NCBI RefSeq assembly: GCF_000499845.2
Contig: NC_023756.2
Location: 2,877,332-2,941,331, forward strand
Direction: 5' to 3'
DNA from: Phaseolus vulgaris
Taxonomy: Eukaryota; Streptophyta; Magnoliopsida; Fabales; Fabaceae
DNA length: 64,000 bases
Below the pieces are notes generated by a model. That model was given only the letters and a program-made list of their open reading frames with translations. It was not told the origin of the DNA and searched no databases. The position numbers and the translations under genes were made by a program. Of this stretch, positions 49,901-62,453 are shown in pieces (position 1 is the stretch's first letter; the number at the start of each line of letters is the position of its first letter).

Positions 49901-50719
49901 CAAACTCGGACATGAAAAGGGTCAATAACAACAGCCTTTTCAGAGTTCATAATTCAGACTGTGTCCTTGAGATAATTGGATATAACTTCAATCCAAACCA
50001 TCAAGAAGGGAAAGGGGGAGGAGTAGCCAGTGATCTTTTGAAAGTTTCATATTAAGTTATTGAATTATTTTTTGAAAATGTGTGATCTTTTATCTTAAAC
50101 TCAAAAAGTAACCATGAAAGCAAAATAACTATAACTGAAAAATTGATTCCCAATTATTTTATTTATATCTTTTGTTAATAAATGTATACTCACAGTCCCA
50201 TTCTTATTAGGACATTTGACATCAAAAAGTGATGTCTACAGCTTTGGAGTAGTGCTACTTGAAATGCTCACTGGTCGGAGATCTATTGACAAGAAAAGAC
50301 CAAATGGGGAACACAATCTGGTGGAGTGGGCAAGACCTGTTCTTGGAGACCGGAGGATGTTCTACCGGATAATTGATCCCCGTCTCGAAGGCCACTTCTC
50401 GGTTAAAGGGGTGCAAAAAGCTGTACAGCTTGCTGCTCAATGCCTTAGCCGTGATCCAAAATCCAGACCCTTGATGAGTGATGTTGTTCAAGCTTTAAAG
50501 CCTTTACCAAGCCTCAAGGACATGGCTATCTCATCTTATCACTTCCAGATTGCTCGAGTAGACCGAACCATGTCCATGCCGAATCATAAAAACGGCATTA
50601 GAACACAGTTAGTATCAGTGCCAAGGAAGGGTCAAGCTGTAAGGACATTGTCTAGTTCAAATGTTCCACATGGTTCTCCATATATTCGATATACCAAGTC
50701 TCCAAAACCTATTGGGTAA
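46940..50719 (+). CDS. PBL34: Receptor-like cytoplasmic kinase, class VII, PBL34/35/36 type
   Basis: Serine/threonine kinase expected at the inner face of the plasma membrane, relaying signals from immune receptors; in Arabidopsis the PBL34-36 group acts downstream of the LORE receptor kinase. Six exons: 46940-47129, 47873-48243, 48347-48482, 49058-49194, 49279-49402, 50211-50719, 1467 nt, 488 residues. The N-terminus MGFGSN fits N-myristoylation at Gly2, and [11 protein letters not shown] is typical of this group. Kinase motifs: GEGGFG near residues 142-147, VAVKT with Lys near 173, YRDFKTSN catalytic loop (Tyr where many kinases have His), [16 protein letters not shown] activation segment and [17 protein letters not shown]. 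The C-terminal tail beyond the kinase is about 75 residues and basic. All expected catalytic residues are present. The kinase class is certain; the exact paralogue number is not. Confidence 0.95.
47578..47632 (+). repeat. SINE-like 3' tail in PBL intron 1
   Basis: TCCATGTACACCACCTCACC then TGGTGAGATAAGACTTTGTT and ATTGTTGT. This is a diverged version of the tail at 11434 and 14341, with the ACCT(A)GTGGGATAAGGCTT core and TTG repeats. No body is recognised. Confidence 0.45.
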
Positions 50720-52160
50720 GAATCACAGTTCACCATATCTTTAGTTTGATGATTCTCTATTCATTCAGTTCCCACAAATTAGCTCATCAGCTGTACATAT
50801 ACAGCAACTGTTGTGTCCTTGAAGAGTTTCTCTGAAACCTGATGGAATCATTAAAGTCTTCTTTGTCATTATATAATCTCAAATAAGTTAAGTGCATGAG
50901 ACAGTTTCATGTTATGTAGTAATTGTAGGGACTTGTCATACACAGATTTCAAGTGGGGAAACTGTTATTCACTGAAATTGTTTAACTTTTCCACCTTGTC
51001 TTGGCTTTCTTCCTTTCAGAATGTGTTTTTTGTAAAGAAAAAAAATTGTGGTGTTAACTCCTGTTAGCCATAGATTTTTACACTCTCATTGGACAATATA
51101 CTTTTCAGCGAACACTCACTGATGTAGTCAGATGTTGTACCAGAAACATGTTTGTTTTATTTTGTTGTGTCAGATGTGTTGTTTGTTAAGAAAGAGCATT
51201 GCTTGTTTCTATGTACAATGTATTATCAATTCGTATTGCAGTGGTTATTTGTTTTATTTAAAGTTGAGGTGTTCTCACTTGATATTCTGATGCTGTGAAT
51301 GCAACATTTTAGCTTTGCAATATGCATGCACAGTTCACATATTTAATAGTAGAGAAATATTTGAAAAATATAACAAAATTATGATTTTATGTCTTTTATT
51401 ATTTATTTATTTTATTTAATTTCTTTAATTTTTAAAGATCAACCATGTGACCACTTTTTGTAGGATAGTGATTTTTGCAAACTAGTGGTTGAACATGTTT
51501 GCCTTAGGGTCACAACCTGGTCCCAAGTTCTTGCCCCTTCAAAAATCTTGATGCAATCACTTTCATTAAAGAAAAAGGTGTTTCAAAATATAATTTATAA
51601 TTCAGAATGAAAAGGGTGTGCCAAAAATTTTAAATGAAACTGGTATATTATAAATTTATAACTTGTGTTGAACAACTATTTGGTGTACGTGGGGTTAGGA
51701 TAAACCTATTTTATAATTATTATAAATGAATAAAATATTTTATCATTTTTATTATTTAATGGATAGTGTTAAATGTGTATTCAGGGTTCTATTTTTTTTA
51801 TTTATGCACTTTTGAGTATATAAGTAATTTAATAAGTTAGTTTAAGAAAAATTATTTAAAAATGTAAAACTTATTTGTTATTTTTTTAAGTAATGAAGTA
51901 ATCGCATGTTAATTTGTTCTTAATCATGACGAATGCCATAATAGCCTTTTGTGTGTTGTAAAGTCTTGTAGGAGTATTAGTATAAAATAGAATGATTCCA
52001 AATTTATTACTATATTGAGTAAAATGTTTGTTTTGCATGAAGAAAATCACATGCATAACAGTTTCTTTACATCTATCTCTCTATTCCTTTTTCTTAATTT
52101 CTTTTCTTTAAGTTTTAAAATTGTTATAAAGTTTTACTTTATTTATATTTAGTAGTAGAA
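50720..52160. other. 3' flank of the PBL kinase gene and spacer
   Basis: The first ~500 bases have transcript-like composition and are probably the 3' untranslated region. After 51350 the sequence is AT-rich. I see no gene. Confidence 0.55.
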
Positions 52161-52480
52161 GTTTGGGTGTTGGATATAATGTTAATAAACATTTAAAAGT
52201 AATGGGTGTTCACAAATTAAGTTGGATTAATTTTAATTCAACTCAATTAAAACTAATTGAATTATGTTGAATTTATGTATTTTTTTTTTGGTGACAAATA
52301 TGTTGACTCAATCGAGTTTGGGGGGTTAGATATAATTTTATTGAACATTTAAAAGTAATGGATGATGACAAATTGAGTTGGTAAATTTAATTTAACTCAC
52401 TTAAAATTAGCTGAATTATGTTGAATTCGTGTATTTTTTTTAATCAGCCCAAACAATTAGGTGATAAATATGTTGAGTCA
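52161..52480. repeat. ~155-bp tandem duplication
   Basis: Copies start GTTTGGGTGTTGGATATAAT (52161) and GTTTGGGGGGTTAGATATAA (52316). Both contain AACATTTAAAAGTAATGG(G/A)T, GAATTATGTTGAATT and GACAAATATGTTGA(C/G)TCA or a near variant. They are diverged and non-coding. Confidence 0.75.
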
Positions 52481-52624
52481 GTGGCGTTTTGCCATTTAAA
52501 TTTATTTTTAAAGTTTTAAAACAAAATTGAAATACAATAAAAAATATAAAAGTGTCTTAAAACTAATTTCTTCGTGTATGTTTTAATCAAAATTAAGAGA
52601 ATTTAAAAGTACTTTTATACGGAC

Positions 52625-52862
52625 AACAACTTAGTTAGAAATAGTTGTGTTTGTTTTAAAGAATAATGAGTCTTAGTTAGAAATGAATGTATTTTAAAGA
52701 ATATTCGTGTTAACAAGAGTGGTTAGGTTTTAAAAAATACTTTGAGTGTTAATTAAGAGTAGTTGTATTCCAAATAATACTATCTGTTTAGTTAAAAATG
52801 GTAATGATCTAAATAATACTTAGTTTTAGTCAGAAGTGGATAAAGTCTAAATGATACTCATA
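52625..52862. repeat. Degenerate ~39-bp tandem repeat, about six units
   Basis: Successive units carry TTAGTTAGAAAT(A/G)G, then TT(T)TAAAGAATA or (T)CTAAATAATACT, then a spacer ending in GT. They are visible near 52630, 52673, 52712, 52749, 52787 and 52826. The array is non-coding. Confidence 0.6.
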
Positions 52863-53100
52863 TATATCTTAGACTAGTAGTTTGCTTAGTAAAACTCACT
52901 CTATCAACGTAAATACTTTTTTTGCTTCATGTCTTATTCATTGCATGTCATCGTCTTCTACTAACTAAAGAATTATATTTGTATGAATTGTTTTATAAAA
53001 GGTTTTGATAGGTCATCTATCATATAAAACTATAATCTGATTGTTCATCATCATACAATAATTTACATAAAAAGAGAGTATTAAAACATAAGTCAACCTC

Positions 53101-54141
53101 CTTCTTGTTAGGGATGACAAAGTGGGACAAGCCGCACAAACCAATCGCGACCCACTAAGAAAAAATGTGAGATGGATTGCCTATTTCAACTCGTTGGCCC
53201 ACTTAGGCTTGACCTGCATAACTTGTAGCTTGCGCGGTCCAAGCACAGGACGGGGCGGACTGACTCGCATAACCTGTGTATTTTTAAAATTTAGCAAATT
53301 TCGTTTTGCACCCCCATAATTTCTTCTTACAGCCTCATATTCTCAAAATTTCTGAAATTATCAATTCCAAATTCTGTAATCCTAAATACAACTTTGTATT
53401 TTAGATTGTGCAATTTGAAATATTGTACAATTTGAAATACAAATTTTAACTTTCAGATTCTATAACATAGGAAGTCTATGAATTTCACATTTCAAAATTA
53501 AAGAAAAAACACTCAATGAAAATATCAAAGGGTAATTTGAGTATTTTTTTTAAGTATGGGGTACAAGAAGAAAGACATGGAGATGCAAGAAGAAACAACC
53601 ATCAATCCCTAATTCATAACACCTTCACAAAATTCGACAATGATTTTTTAATATTTAATAGTGTTTTTTGTCTTTCTAAAATGCATAGATTGTTTAGGTT
53701 TCAATATTCATCAAATGTTAAATGCAGACCTTAGTTTTTTTTATAATAAAATTTAAATATAATATTATATATTATTTTTCAAATTAAAATAATAATAATG
53801 TGTCTATTAATCAATTTATTAGTACGATTGAAATTCAAATTTTATTAAAAATAAAAAACATCATTGTAATTTTTTTTATCCATATCTTATTACGCATGTG
53901 TCGTGACGATAATATTGTAAAACCATTTACCTAATTCATCTAAATAATAAAAAAATTAACTTAATAAACAAGAACTAAATTTATTCAAAATTATATTTAA
54001 TTTATTTTCATTAATTTAAATTAAAAATATGCGGGCTAGCTCGCATGCGGAACAGACCAATAAAACCACCTAAACTTTTTACGTAGAGCAGGCCAAATAC
54101 GGAGGAGTGGGCTCGCCTACATTGTCATCCCTACTTCTTGT
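53101..54141. mobile_element. hAT-type non-autonomous element (53109-54133) with perfect 8-bp target duplication
   Basis: The terminal inverted repeat TAGGGATGACAA (53109) pairs with TTGTCATCCCTA ending at 54133. CTTCTTGT flanks both sides (53101-53108 and 54134-54141). An 8-bp duplication with TAGGG-type ends is the hAT signature. Inside both ends are GC-rich subterminal blocks (GCGGTCCAAGCACAGGACGG; GCGGGCTAGCTCGCATGCGG). The 1025 bp encode no transposase, so any movement needs a helper. A GCACCCCCAT-type element appears nested at about 53305-53600. Confidence 0.9.
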
Positions 54142-54639
54142 GTTTTTGGTCTATTCTTCACATATGTTATTGTTCATTTTCTTCTTTATCATCTATGCAC
54201 TCATCACATTATAATCTTATTTAGGTACGTTCTTCATTGCCTTACAATTGGTTTTACTCTTTATCTTCTTCTTTTTTGCATTTATGGGAGTTTTATGATT
54301 CCTTTGTGTGAATATACTTAAGACATAGAAATTTCTTGGTGATTTGAATAAAAGAAGATGCTTATAGGTTGGAGTTTCAAAATTTGTAAAGGAGTGCTTC
54401 TAGATTAATATGCTTTGAGTTGAAAGTCTTTAGGTGTTGGAAAATGTGAAAGTGGTTAGTTTTGGTATATTGAAAAATTGTTGAGCTTGGTGAATGAAAT
54501 ATATAGTTCTATGTATTTGGATAGTAAATGAATGGTGTAATTGTGGTTATGGATGTGATTTTGGACTTTAAGTAATCAAATTGGATAAGTATAACTATTG
54601 TGAACATATATTATGCTCAAATAGTAGAAATATTGTGGT

Positions 54640-55170
54640 ATAAGGTTTCTACATATTTCACTTGAGCATCACTTAATTGCTTAAGTGATGTTAATTAAGT
54701 GATGTTTAAGCAGTGACATTTAATGCATGTGCAAAACATTGTTGCTTAAGTGCTCGATTTATTATTTAAGCGATAAAACTTAGTTGGTTGCTCAAGCTAT
54801 TAAGTTTTTTGCTCAAGACAAAACTTAAAATTGTAAGAAAAGAGATATCAAAACAATTATTTCTCATCTATAACTCTCATCGCTCAGACAATGAGTGATT
54901 ATTCAAGTAATAAAGAGTCAATAACTTGAGGTGAATTTTGGAAGGTTGTGTCTTAGTGCAAGAAGTAACACTACTCAAATAATGATGTAATGCTTGAATA
55001 TTGAGATTCAATAACTTTTTTTACTAAGAGTTGGAGGTTCAAGCCAAGAAGATATCAAACAAATTCTCTCTTCTCTAAAATTGTTATCACTCAAGTCACA
55101 CAAGTTCACTCGAGTAACATGAGATATCGCTTAAGTAGTGAATTTACGATAGGTCGTGCAAGCAATGATG
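54640..55170. repeat. CTTAAG/CTCAAG-rich repetitive stretch
   Basis: The hexamer pair CTTAAG or CTCAAG, often within ..GCTTAAGTGAT or TGCTCAAG, recurs irregularly across about 500 bp. It is probably a fragment of a retrotransposon non-coding region; the family is not identified. Confidence 0.45.
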
Positions 55171-55956
55171 TTTCACTGAAACGAAAAATCATTGATTTCA
55201 ATTATTTTTTTTTGAAGTATAAATTATGTCTTTTTCTTTATACATAAAGGAGGTCATTGATGTAATGATATAATTGAATGATGAATGAAAACATTTGATA
55301 AGATACTATTATTATAAAGAATAAGAATAAGGTTTTATAAATGATGAGAAGTTTAATGAAATTTTTTGAAAATATCACATTGAATATTGAATTGTGAAGA
55401 TGATTTTAGTTGATTATGAACTAATTTAATTGTTTGATATTTTTGGAAAATCAACTAAATGATAATTTGTTCTATTAACAAAATAGAATAATGTAATCCT
55501 GAGAGATATGTGGTGTCTTGAATGGATGATTAAAGATTAACACTTGAAATTATATTATGTCCATGTTAATTATGGTATTAAGTATAAAAGTTCATTAATT
55601 AAATAATATGTTCTAACCTCTCTAACAGTATAAATTACATTAATTTCATAAAATTAAATGAAAAAATACTTAAAATGAGTTAGAATGTAATTTGTTAAAT
55701 AGCGTGTATTATTTTTGGATCGAAAATATTATGTAAAGTTATGTCATATAAATAGTGTGTTTTATTAAATTAAAAAATTGTACTAATTATAAACATTACA
55801 TATTTAATTTGAAAATATTAAATTGATAACTTATCCTAATTTTTTATATTGTGATTTATTTATTTATTTTTATTAAAAACAGTAATTGTTACGGGGCGGA
55901 TAATATTACATGTCAAAGAAATTTTTTCGCAACTATTAAAAATATATGTATTGAAA

Positions 55957-55993
<37 letters not shown>

Positions 55994-58848
55994 TGTTACA
56001 GTAGTTAAAAAATGTATTTTTATTTTAGTCTCATAAATAAAATATATTTATTTTTTAATCCTATAAATATATTTATTTCATTTTTTATGACAACTTATAC
56101 ATGACATTCTTCATGGCGATATTGAAAATTTTGTTAACATTTTTTATACTGTCATGATGATATTATCATCATTAAAATTAATTATGAGATTAAAAAAAAA
56201 TAGAAGTCAAGTCAAAACTAAAATCAAATTACATATATTTAATTTCCTTTATTTTGATTCAATTGAAATCTATACATAACGTATTTATTTAAGATATAAT
56301 TAATTACAACGTAAAAATAATAGAAATAATAAACAAATGAAAATTGATAATCAAGCCAAAAGTTAAGACTTTCTAAGATATGAAGACGAAAAACACTGAA
56401 AATTTATAAAAATCAAAATCACATATAAGAAATTAAACACTAACAAAATTTGTAATCCAGAAAAAAAAAATGAAAAGAAAGAATCAAATGCATGGACATG
56501 GAAATTTGATATTTTCTGATAAATATAATAAAAAGAGAAAGGATTTTGCATTAAATGATTCCATATTGTTACATATTCCTTAATTGTCACAATATAATTG
56601 TATTTTTATTTATTTATTCCTTTTCCTTCTTTATTTTTTTATTATGCTTTTTTTAGTTTTTTCAAACAAAAACGTCTCCTCATTTTATTTATTAAAACCT
56701 AAGTCTATATTATTCTCTTCTGAGAACTATAATCCTCGTATTACATTTTAAAAAACTACCTTTCAAATTTATTATTTGTTTTTTAAACAATTAATAATAA
56801 TTTTTTTTCAAGTTTTAAAGTTCATGTTCTTTTGATTTGTATTTTTACATTTATCCTAAAGTAATAGCGTATAATAAATACCTTGTAGCTTTAAATTCCC
56901 TATTAAATATACCAATTTTGATTTATACATTGCTGTGTATTTTTTAGTTAAATATAAATAAGACTTAAATATATAAAATATCTCGTTGTATTTAATTTTT
57001 GTGGTTGTTTTGAATATTCTATTAGTTTGAATTAGTGGGATGAGCATGCTTACGCATTCATCACCAATCATTTATCCACGTTGGATGATGTACGATTAGT
57101 CCTTATTGGTTATTTCGTTTTCTATCGCTTTATTACCTAACTCATTACTTAAGTATCCACAATTTTTTTTACAGATTATATATTTTATATTTATATTTTT
57201 TTAAAATTTTAAATAAAAGTATTTAAGAGTAATTCTTTAAATAGAAACTCAGATAAAAATTATTTAAGGGTAATTTTTTAAGTATAACTTAAATAAAACT
57301 GCATAATAAAATATTAGTGCAATAAATTTTATCTTTAAAAAAATTAGACTATAAAGTATAAGTTTTAAAAATTAATTCTTTTAAAAATAGATTTAATTTC
57401 ATAGATCTAAATAAAATATATATGTACATGTATATAATTAAAATTTAAAATGTTATTCATCACTAATTTTATTTTTTCTCACTTCAAGTTGGTTGAGATA
57501 ATATATTAGGGTTAATGATTGCATCCACGGTATTATTTGTTTTGAAACTCATAACTTTATCACGGTTTTGTTTTATCCTTAACAGACGTTTCAAAAAGTT
57601 AAGAAATGAAAGTATAATTGTCTTTCATCTCAACTCTTAAGTAATGTGAGACTATTAAGTGTATTGAAAAAACTTCCAATCAATGTCTACGAGGAATTTG
57701 GGTTCGTCTTTCAAACTCCTGTTATATTTTTTCCATTCTCAAGTCAATGTTTTTGTCCTCAAGTCTGTTTAAATAACATAATTAAAATCAATCATTAATA
57801 TTCCAACTTCCAATCCCTTTAGATAATATCATTAAGATCGATCAACGGATTCAAAGTATTGTTAACTTTAAAACTTAAAGTTTTATATACTTCTATTCTT
57901 AGAAATTGTCTGAAACTATTCAGAGAGAAAGATCCATTTAAATTATTTTGGTAACAACTTTCAATATGCAAGATATATTAGCATACCAAAACAATTTTGG
58001 TAAAACTTATACTCGTATCATCAAAAAACAAATAACTAAATTATTCTTATTCATTATCTATAAATATTCAATAAAAGATATTTTACCTATAAATATTGGG
58101 AGAGAATAAGTTTTTGTCATGTTATTAAAATGTTCTCTTAAAATAGCAAACACTACCTTTGGAGAGTTTTGATTTTTGTTATTTTCTACAGGAAAGATAT
58201 TCACCACATGAAACTATACCAGATAAGGCCCCAAAAGGAAGAATATTAATGTTAAACTTGTAATCACTATTCTCTAAGAAAAGCAAACTAAATCTTCAAA
58301 AATGTAATATTTTCAATTTATCTAAAAATTATTTTAATAATTTCGAACAGATCACATTAAAAGAAAAGAATATAAAAAAAGACATTTTATAAATGTTAAT
58401 TATATATTTAAACCATATAAAAAAAAACTTGCTAGTTATTATATATTTAAGATATCTTATATTGGTGGTGGACAGATACTTACAAGAAAAGTCAACTTTG
58501 AAGAATGTTGAGTTGGCAAAGAGACCAAGGCTTTGGCTGTCACTTTTGTCTCTGCAATTATCTAATTTTGCATTAAAAATATCGATGTCATAATTATATA
58601 TTTAAGCAATAATATTATTGGTATGAAATGTTAATCACTTTTACTAAAGACTCATCACAGTTGGAAGTTATTTATAAAATTTGTTGATATTTTATTTAAA
58701 GAAGCTGAATATATATAATTTTACTTGAATACAAACTAAAATTTAAAAAATTATAATGATAATGTTAAACATCCTACCTCATACTCATAAAATTGAATTA
58801 AGTTTGAAGATTATTCATTATCCGCCGTACATCTATTATATATAGCTT
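55170..58848. other. AT-rich spacer, no gene seen
   Basis: Includes an (AT)n run at 55961-55989. Frames at 55851, 56363, 56856 and 58393 are low-complexity or short and not supported as genes. Around 57530-57720 the composition is less extreme, but I recognise nothing. Confidence 0.6.
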
Positions 58849-59280
58849 TGTTTTCGAATGAGAGTTGGAATCTAGAGAACGATTGTTTTGCTCCTTCCTT
58901 CAGACTCTTAGTTTCCTGTTTCGCTTTCCTCCTTTCGGTCATCCAGTTTCACAGGCTGGGATGGTACCTACAGAAAGCACTCCGACGATTAAGTGGCACT
59001 CGGTTGTCAGAGTACTGTAGAATGACATACCTGATACTTGGAATCTGCGCTATTTATATTACTTTAATGGACCTTTGTTGGTGGACCGGTTTAAGAGGTT
59101 GATTCGTGTTTAAAGTTGCACTAAACAACTCTTAATCATGGATTAACCTAACTGACTTGGTCAACTCATGACTCGTCGTCATAGGTCGGTCGGTCACATG
59201 TGATCACGTAACCTTTTTGTCGTGATCGAGTGATTCGAGTTCCTGACCGACCCCTCGAGTAATTCGGTCGTGTCGATACA
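58849..59280 (-). mobile_element. Solo LTR (432 bp), same family as 41385, reverse orientation
   Basis: On the + strand it starts TGTTTTCGAATGAGAGTTGG and ends GTCGTGTCGATACA. These match the reverse complement of the ends of the LTR at 41385-41825. Shared interior blocks include GGTACCTACAGAAAGCACTC, AGTACTGTAGAATGACATAC and GGTCGGTCGGTCACATGTGA. Flanks AGCTT (58844-58848) and AGTTT (59281-59285) differ at one base and look like an aged target duplication. The 84-codon frame starting at 58848 is LTR sequence, not a gene. Confidence 0.82.
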
Positions 59281-61540
59281 AGTTTCACACGAGTTCACAA
59301 GTTTTAAAGAGTGTTTTATAATATATATATATATGATTATAAATTTTATTTTATAAGTGAGAGTGATGTGGGAAGAAGTACATGATTTTTCTTGTCGAAT
59401 GAGAGCAATGAAATTGTCAAAAGGAGTTTATGCCATTCACACCATTTTTGATTGCTCGGAAATTTCGAACGATGGAAAGTGCGTTTCGCTGTCACCTAAT
59501 CCAAACACGCCACGCCAACTTCCATTCTAAATTAGAACAATTAATTTACAATCACCAATCACGTTATCTTCCATTCTAAACTTCAAATTAAACTATATTT
59601 GTTTCTAAGTTTCAACTAATTTTTCTCACATAATAATTATTTTAAAAACTATATATATCTATAATAATTTTAAATTAATCCACAATAAGGGTACTTAAAA
59701 ACCAAGCTAAAAATAAAAAAAAATAATGTTATATTATAAATATGGATGACGAGTTGGTGAGTTAATGCATACAAAATTCACATGCCTTCTCATGTTTAAT
59801 TGCTTTTCACAAACCTTTAAAAAAGTGTTTTTTATTTAATTAAACTAGTTATATTACATTTTACATATTAAACTGTTTATTACACATTTTATTAATTATA
59901 CTATCTACAGTTTTAATAACAAATTTCTCATTAGTTTTACAAAAACAATATTATTATTTAATAATTTTATTTAAAAGAAGAAAACGTGTAGTGGTAAGTA
60001 ACAAATAGTTACAAACCATACTAAGTATGCACTGTGTTGATGATGTGTTTATAAGAAGAACAAAGAACAAATAAAAAAACCCTAATAGTCTGTGTAGCAG
60101 GCAAAAATTCTACGAGATGAATAAAAAAAAACAATCATAAATATATAAAATACTAACAATATAATATAATATAATATAGTTACTTAAAAAAAAAAAAAAA
60201 ATTAACAAAGTTTTGCCCAACAACCTATAACCAGCACATATTGACTGTAACATTAATATTATTTTGGTATTTGATTTTTTTTTATGAATTTTTGATATTT
60301 AGGTTACTTTTCTTGGAAAAATCGAAAGAAACAACAACGTAGACTTTCTTTAATCAACATCATTGTCAATTATTAGCAGGAAAAGACTTGTAATTCCGTA
60401 ATCTATATTTATACTTTATTACATTAAAATATATTTAATTAAATAATTTCTATAATTTTATTATTTTTATAATTTTTTATTATTTCATCTTGACTCAGTC
60501 TATCACTCCAAACAAATGGTAGAGAGACCATCCAATCCTTGAAAAATAATAATAATAGTATTATTTTATTAATAATATTAATCAAATTATGTAATTAATA
60601 TTTTCATTTTAATATATTAATATAAAATAAAATTATTATTATTTATTTTATTATTATTACTTCAAATTATTTCTTTTAATATATGCTAAAATAAGATTAT
60701 TATATTACTATTATCATAAATTATTATAATTATTATAATATTTATTTTTAATATTATTATCGTTACACCATATCATAAATTATTTACTATCATCGTTACA
60801 CCATATATTCCCATAGCAAAAACTACTTCAAAATATTTATCAAATATTTTTGTATTTTTATAAACTAGTCAAATAAATTAATAGTTAACTTACTGATATT
60901 AACAAACATACAAATAAAAAATTAAAAATAAAATAAAAGAAAACTACCCTTAATAAAAAAAGTTAATAATTATGTCTGATAATGATAATTATTAATATAA
61001 CTTTTAGAATAATTATGATAAAAATAAGTCAATAAATTAATCATGCATAGTAATTGTTATCCATACCTTGGCAATGTTAATGAATAATATTTTTCTCATT
61101 ACAAATAATAAATTCATATTTAAATTGACCAAAATTCAGCCAAAATAACAAGAAGTTCCATGCACAAAAGTTTAATATAATGGATAATGGATAAAGAGAC
61201 AAGTGGAAGGAGATATTTACAACCTAGAATAAATCTATGGCTTTTGTCACTTTGACAAGACAACCTTGTCCCTTTAAGAATTCAAACAGCAAACCAGTTA
61301 TTATAATCTTACAATAATGGATTATCCCACTGTATCTTCAAAATATTCTTGTTTATCTTTAATTCAAAAATAGATAAACTTTTATTATTTTAATATTTGT
61401 TCTCTACTTAATTTTGTATTATTAAAATATAATTATTTTCCTTTTCAAAATTGTTTCTCTTTTCATATTGGAGAAATATTAATATTTAGTTTTTTCAATA
61501 ATATATTTCTCTTTTCTTAAAAAATTATAAAAAGATGTAT
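59281..61540. other. AT-rich spacer and distal promoter of the HIR gene
   Basis: Very AT-rich, with runs such as TTATTATTATTATTT-type tracts near 60600-60720. No gene or clear repeat boundary is visible. Confidence 0.6.
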
Positions 61541-61542
61541 AT

Positions 61543-61633
61543 TATATAAAGTGTGCATTGAGCTGTGTGCTTTGCACTTTGCATCTACTTGCTGTGGATT
61601 TATTATACATTCGTGAGTTTCTCAGCCTGAAAG
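61543..61633 (+). promoter_or_regulatory. TATA box and probable untranslated first exon of the HIR gene
   Basis: TATATAAA at 61543-61550 is followed about 30 bases later by a likely transcript start. A leader ending CTCAGCCTGAAAG just before GTGAATTT (61634) fits a splice donor. The acceptor would be the AG at 62443-62444 (TCTATTGCAG), ten bases before the start codon. A long intron in the 5' leader is common in plant genes. Confidence 0.55.
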
Positions 61634-62453
61634 GTGAATTTTTTCTCTTTGTTTTTGGATGATGAGAAAACGAAACAGTTTTTGGTCTTTGAATTTTCTT
61701 GTGCGTGATTCACTCCTTATAATTTTGAATTGTGTTCTTTTAAACTTTTTTGTCAAAGGGGTTTGTGTTTGCTTTCTGGGATCAGCTCAAAATTGCATCT
61801 TTTTTTGGAATTTTCCTTACAGCTTTGGTATGGGAACTTTTAGGTTTCTGGGATCCTAGTATTTGATTGATAATTCATGTTTCACTGTTTCTCACCTTTA
61901 GGGTTATGTGTTTGTTTTTCTGGAATTTTGTTGCTCTTCTCCTCGCGATTCTTAGGAAAACAAAGGATGTGGAGTTCCAATCCAAATGAGGATTTATGAA
62001 AAGTTGAAAACTGAGTTTTTGTTTTTGGATTTGTAGTTGAATTTTATTCTGTTGTGTTTCGTTTGTCTTTTGTCTTTTGATTTTGTCCCCCCTTCAAAAA
62101 TTCAGGTATATTGGATAAACTAATATTTTACTGTAGTGTTGGACTTAAATATTGTTCACTTTTATTCTACTCTGGTTTGAAATTGCTTATTGAGTATTTC
62201 TTTTGGCTGAGAGTGGTTTTTGTTGACTTTTTACCCACTGTTTCTTTACAATCATATTTATGAAATTTTGAACTTCCTCCATGCACTATATCTGTGGTTA
62301 AGCGTATTTTCAGATTTTACTTTATCACGTTCTTGGTAAACTGTGATGTGATGAGTTCAGAAAATTAAAACAGATTGGTAGAAGCAAAATGCTGAATTTC
62401 ATTATGTTTGGTGTATTTTGTTGAGTAGTGTTCTTCTATTGCAGAATTGAAGG

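Noticed and set aside
56363..57071. 71-75-codon minus-strand frames
   Set aside because: AT-rich, Phe/Ile/Tyr-rich translations with no start context, homologue or conserved motif.
58848..59102. 84-codon frame with hydrophobic stretches (MFSNESWNLEN...)
   Set aside because: It lies entirely within the solo LTR at 58849-59280, which matches the LTR at 41385 on the opposite strand.
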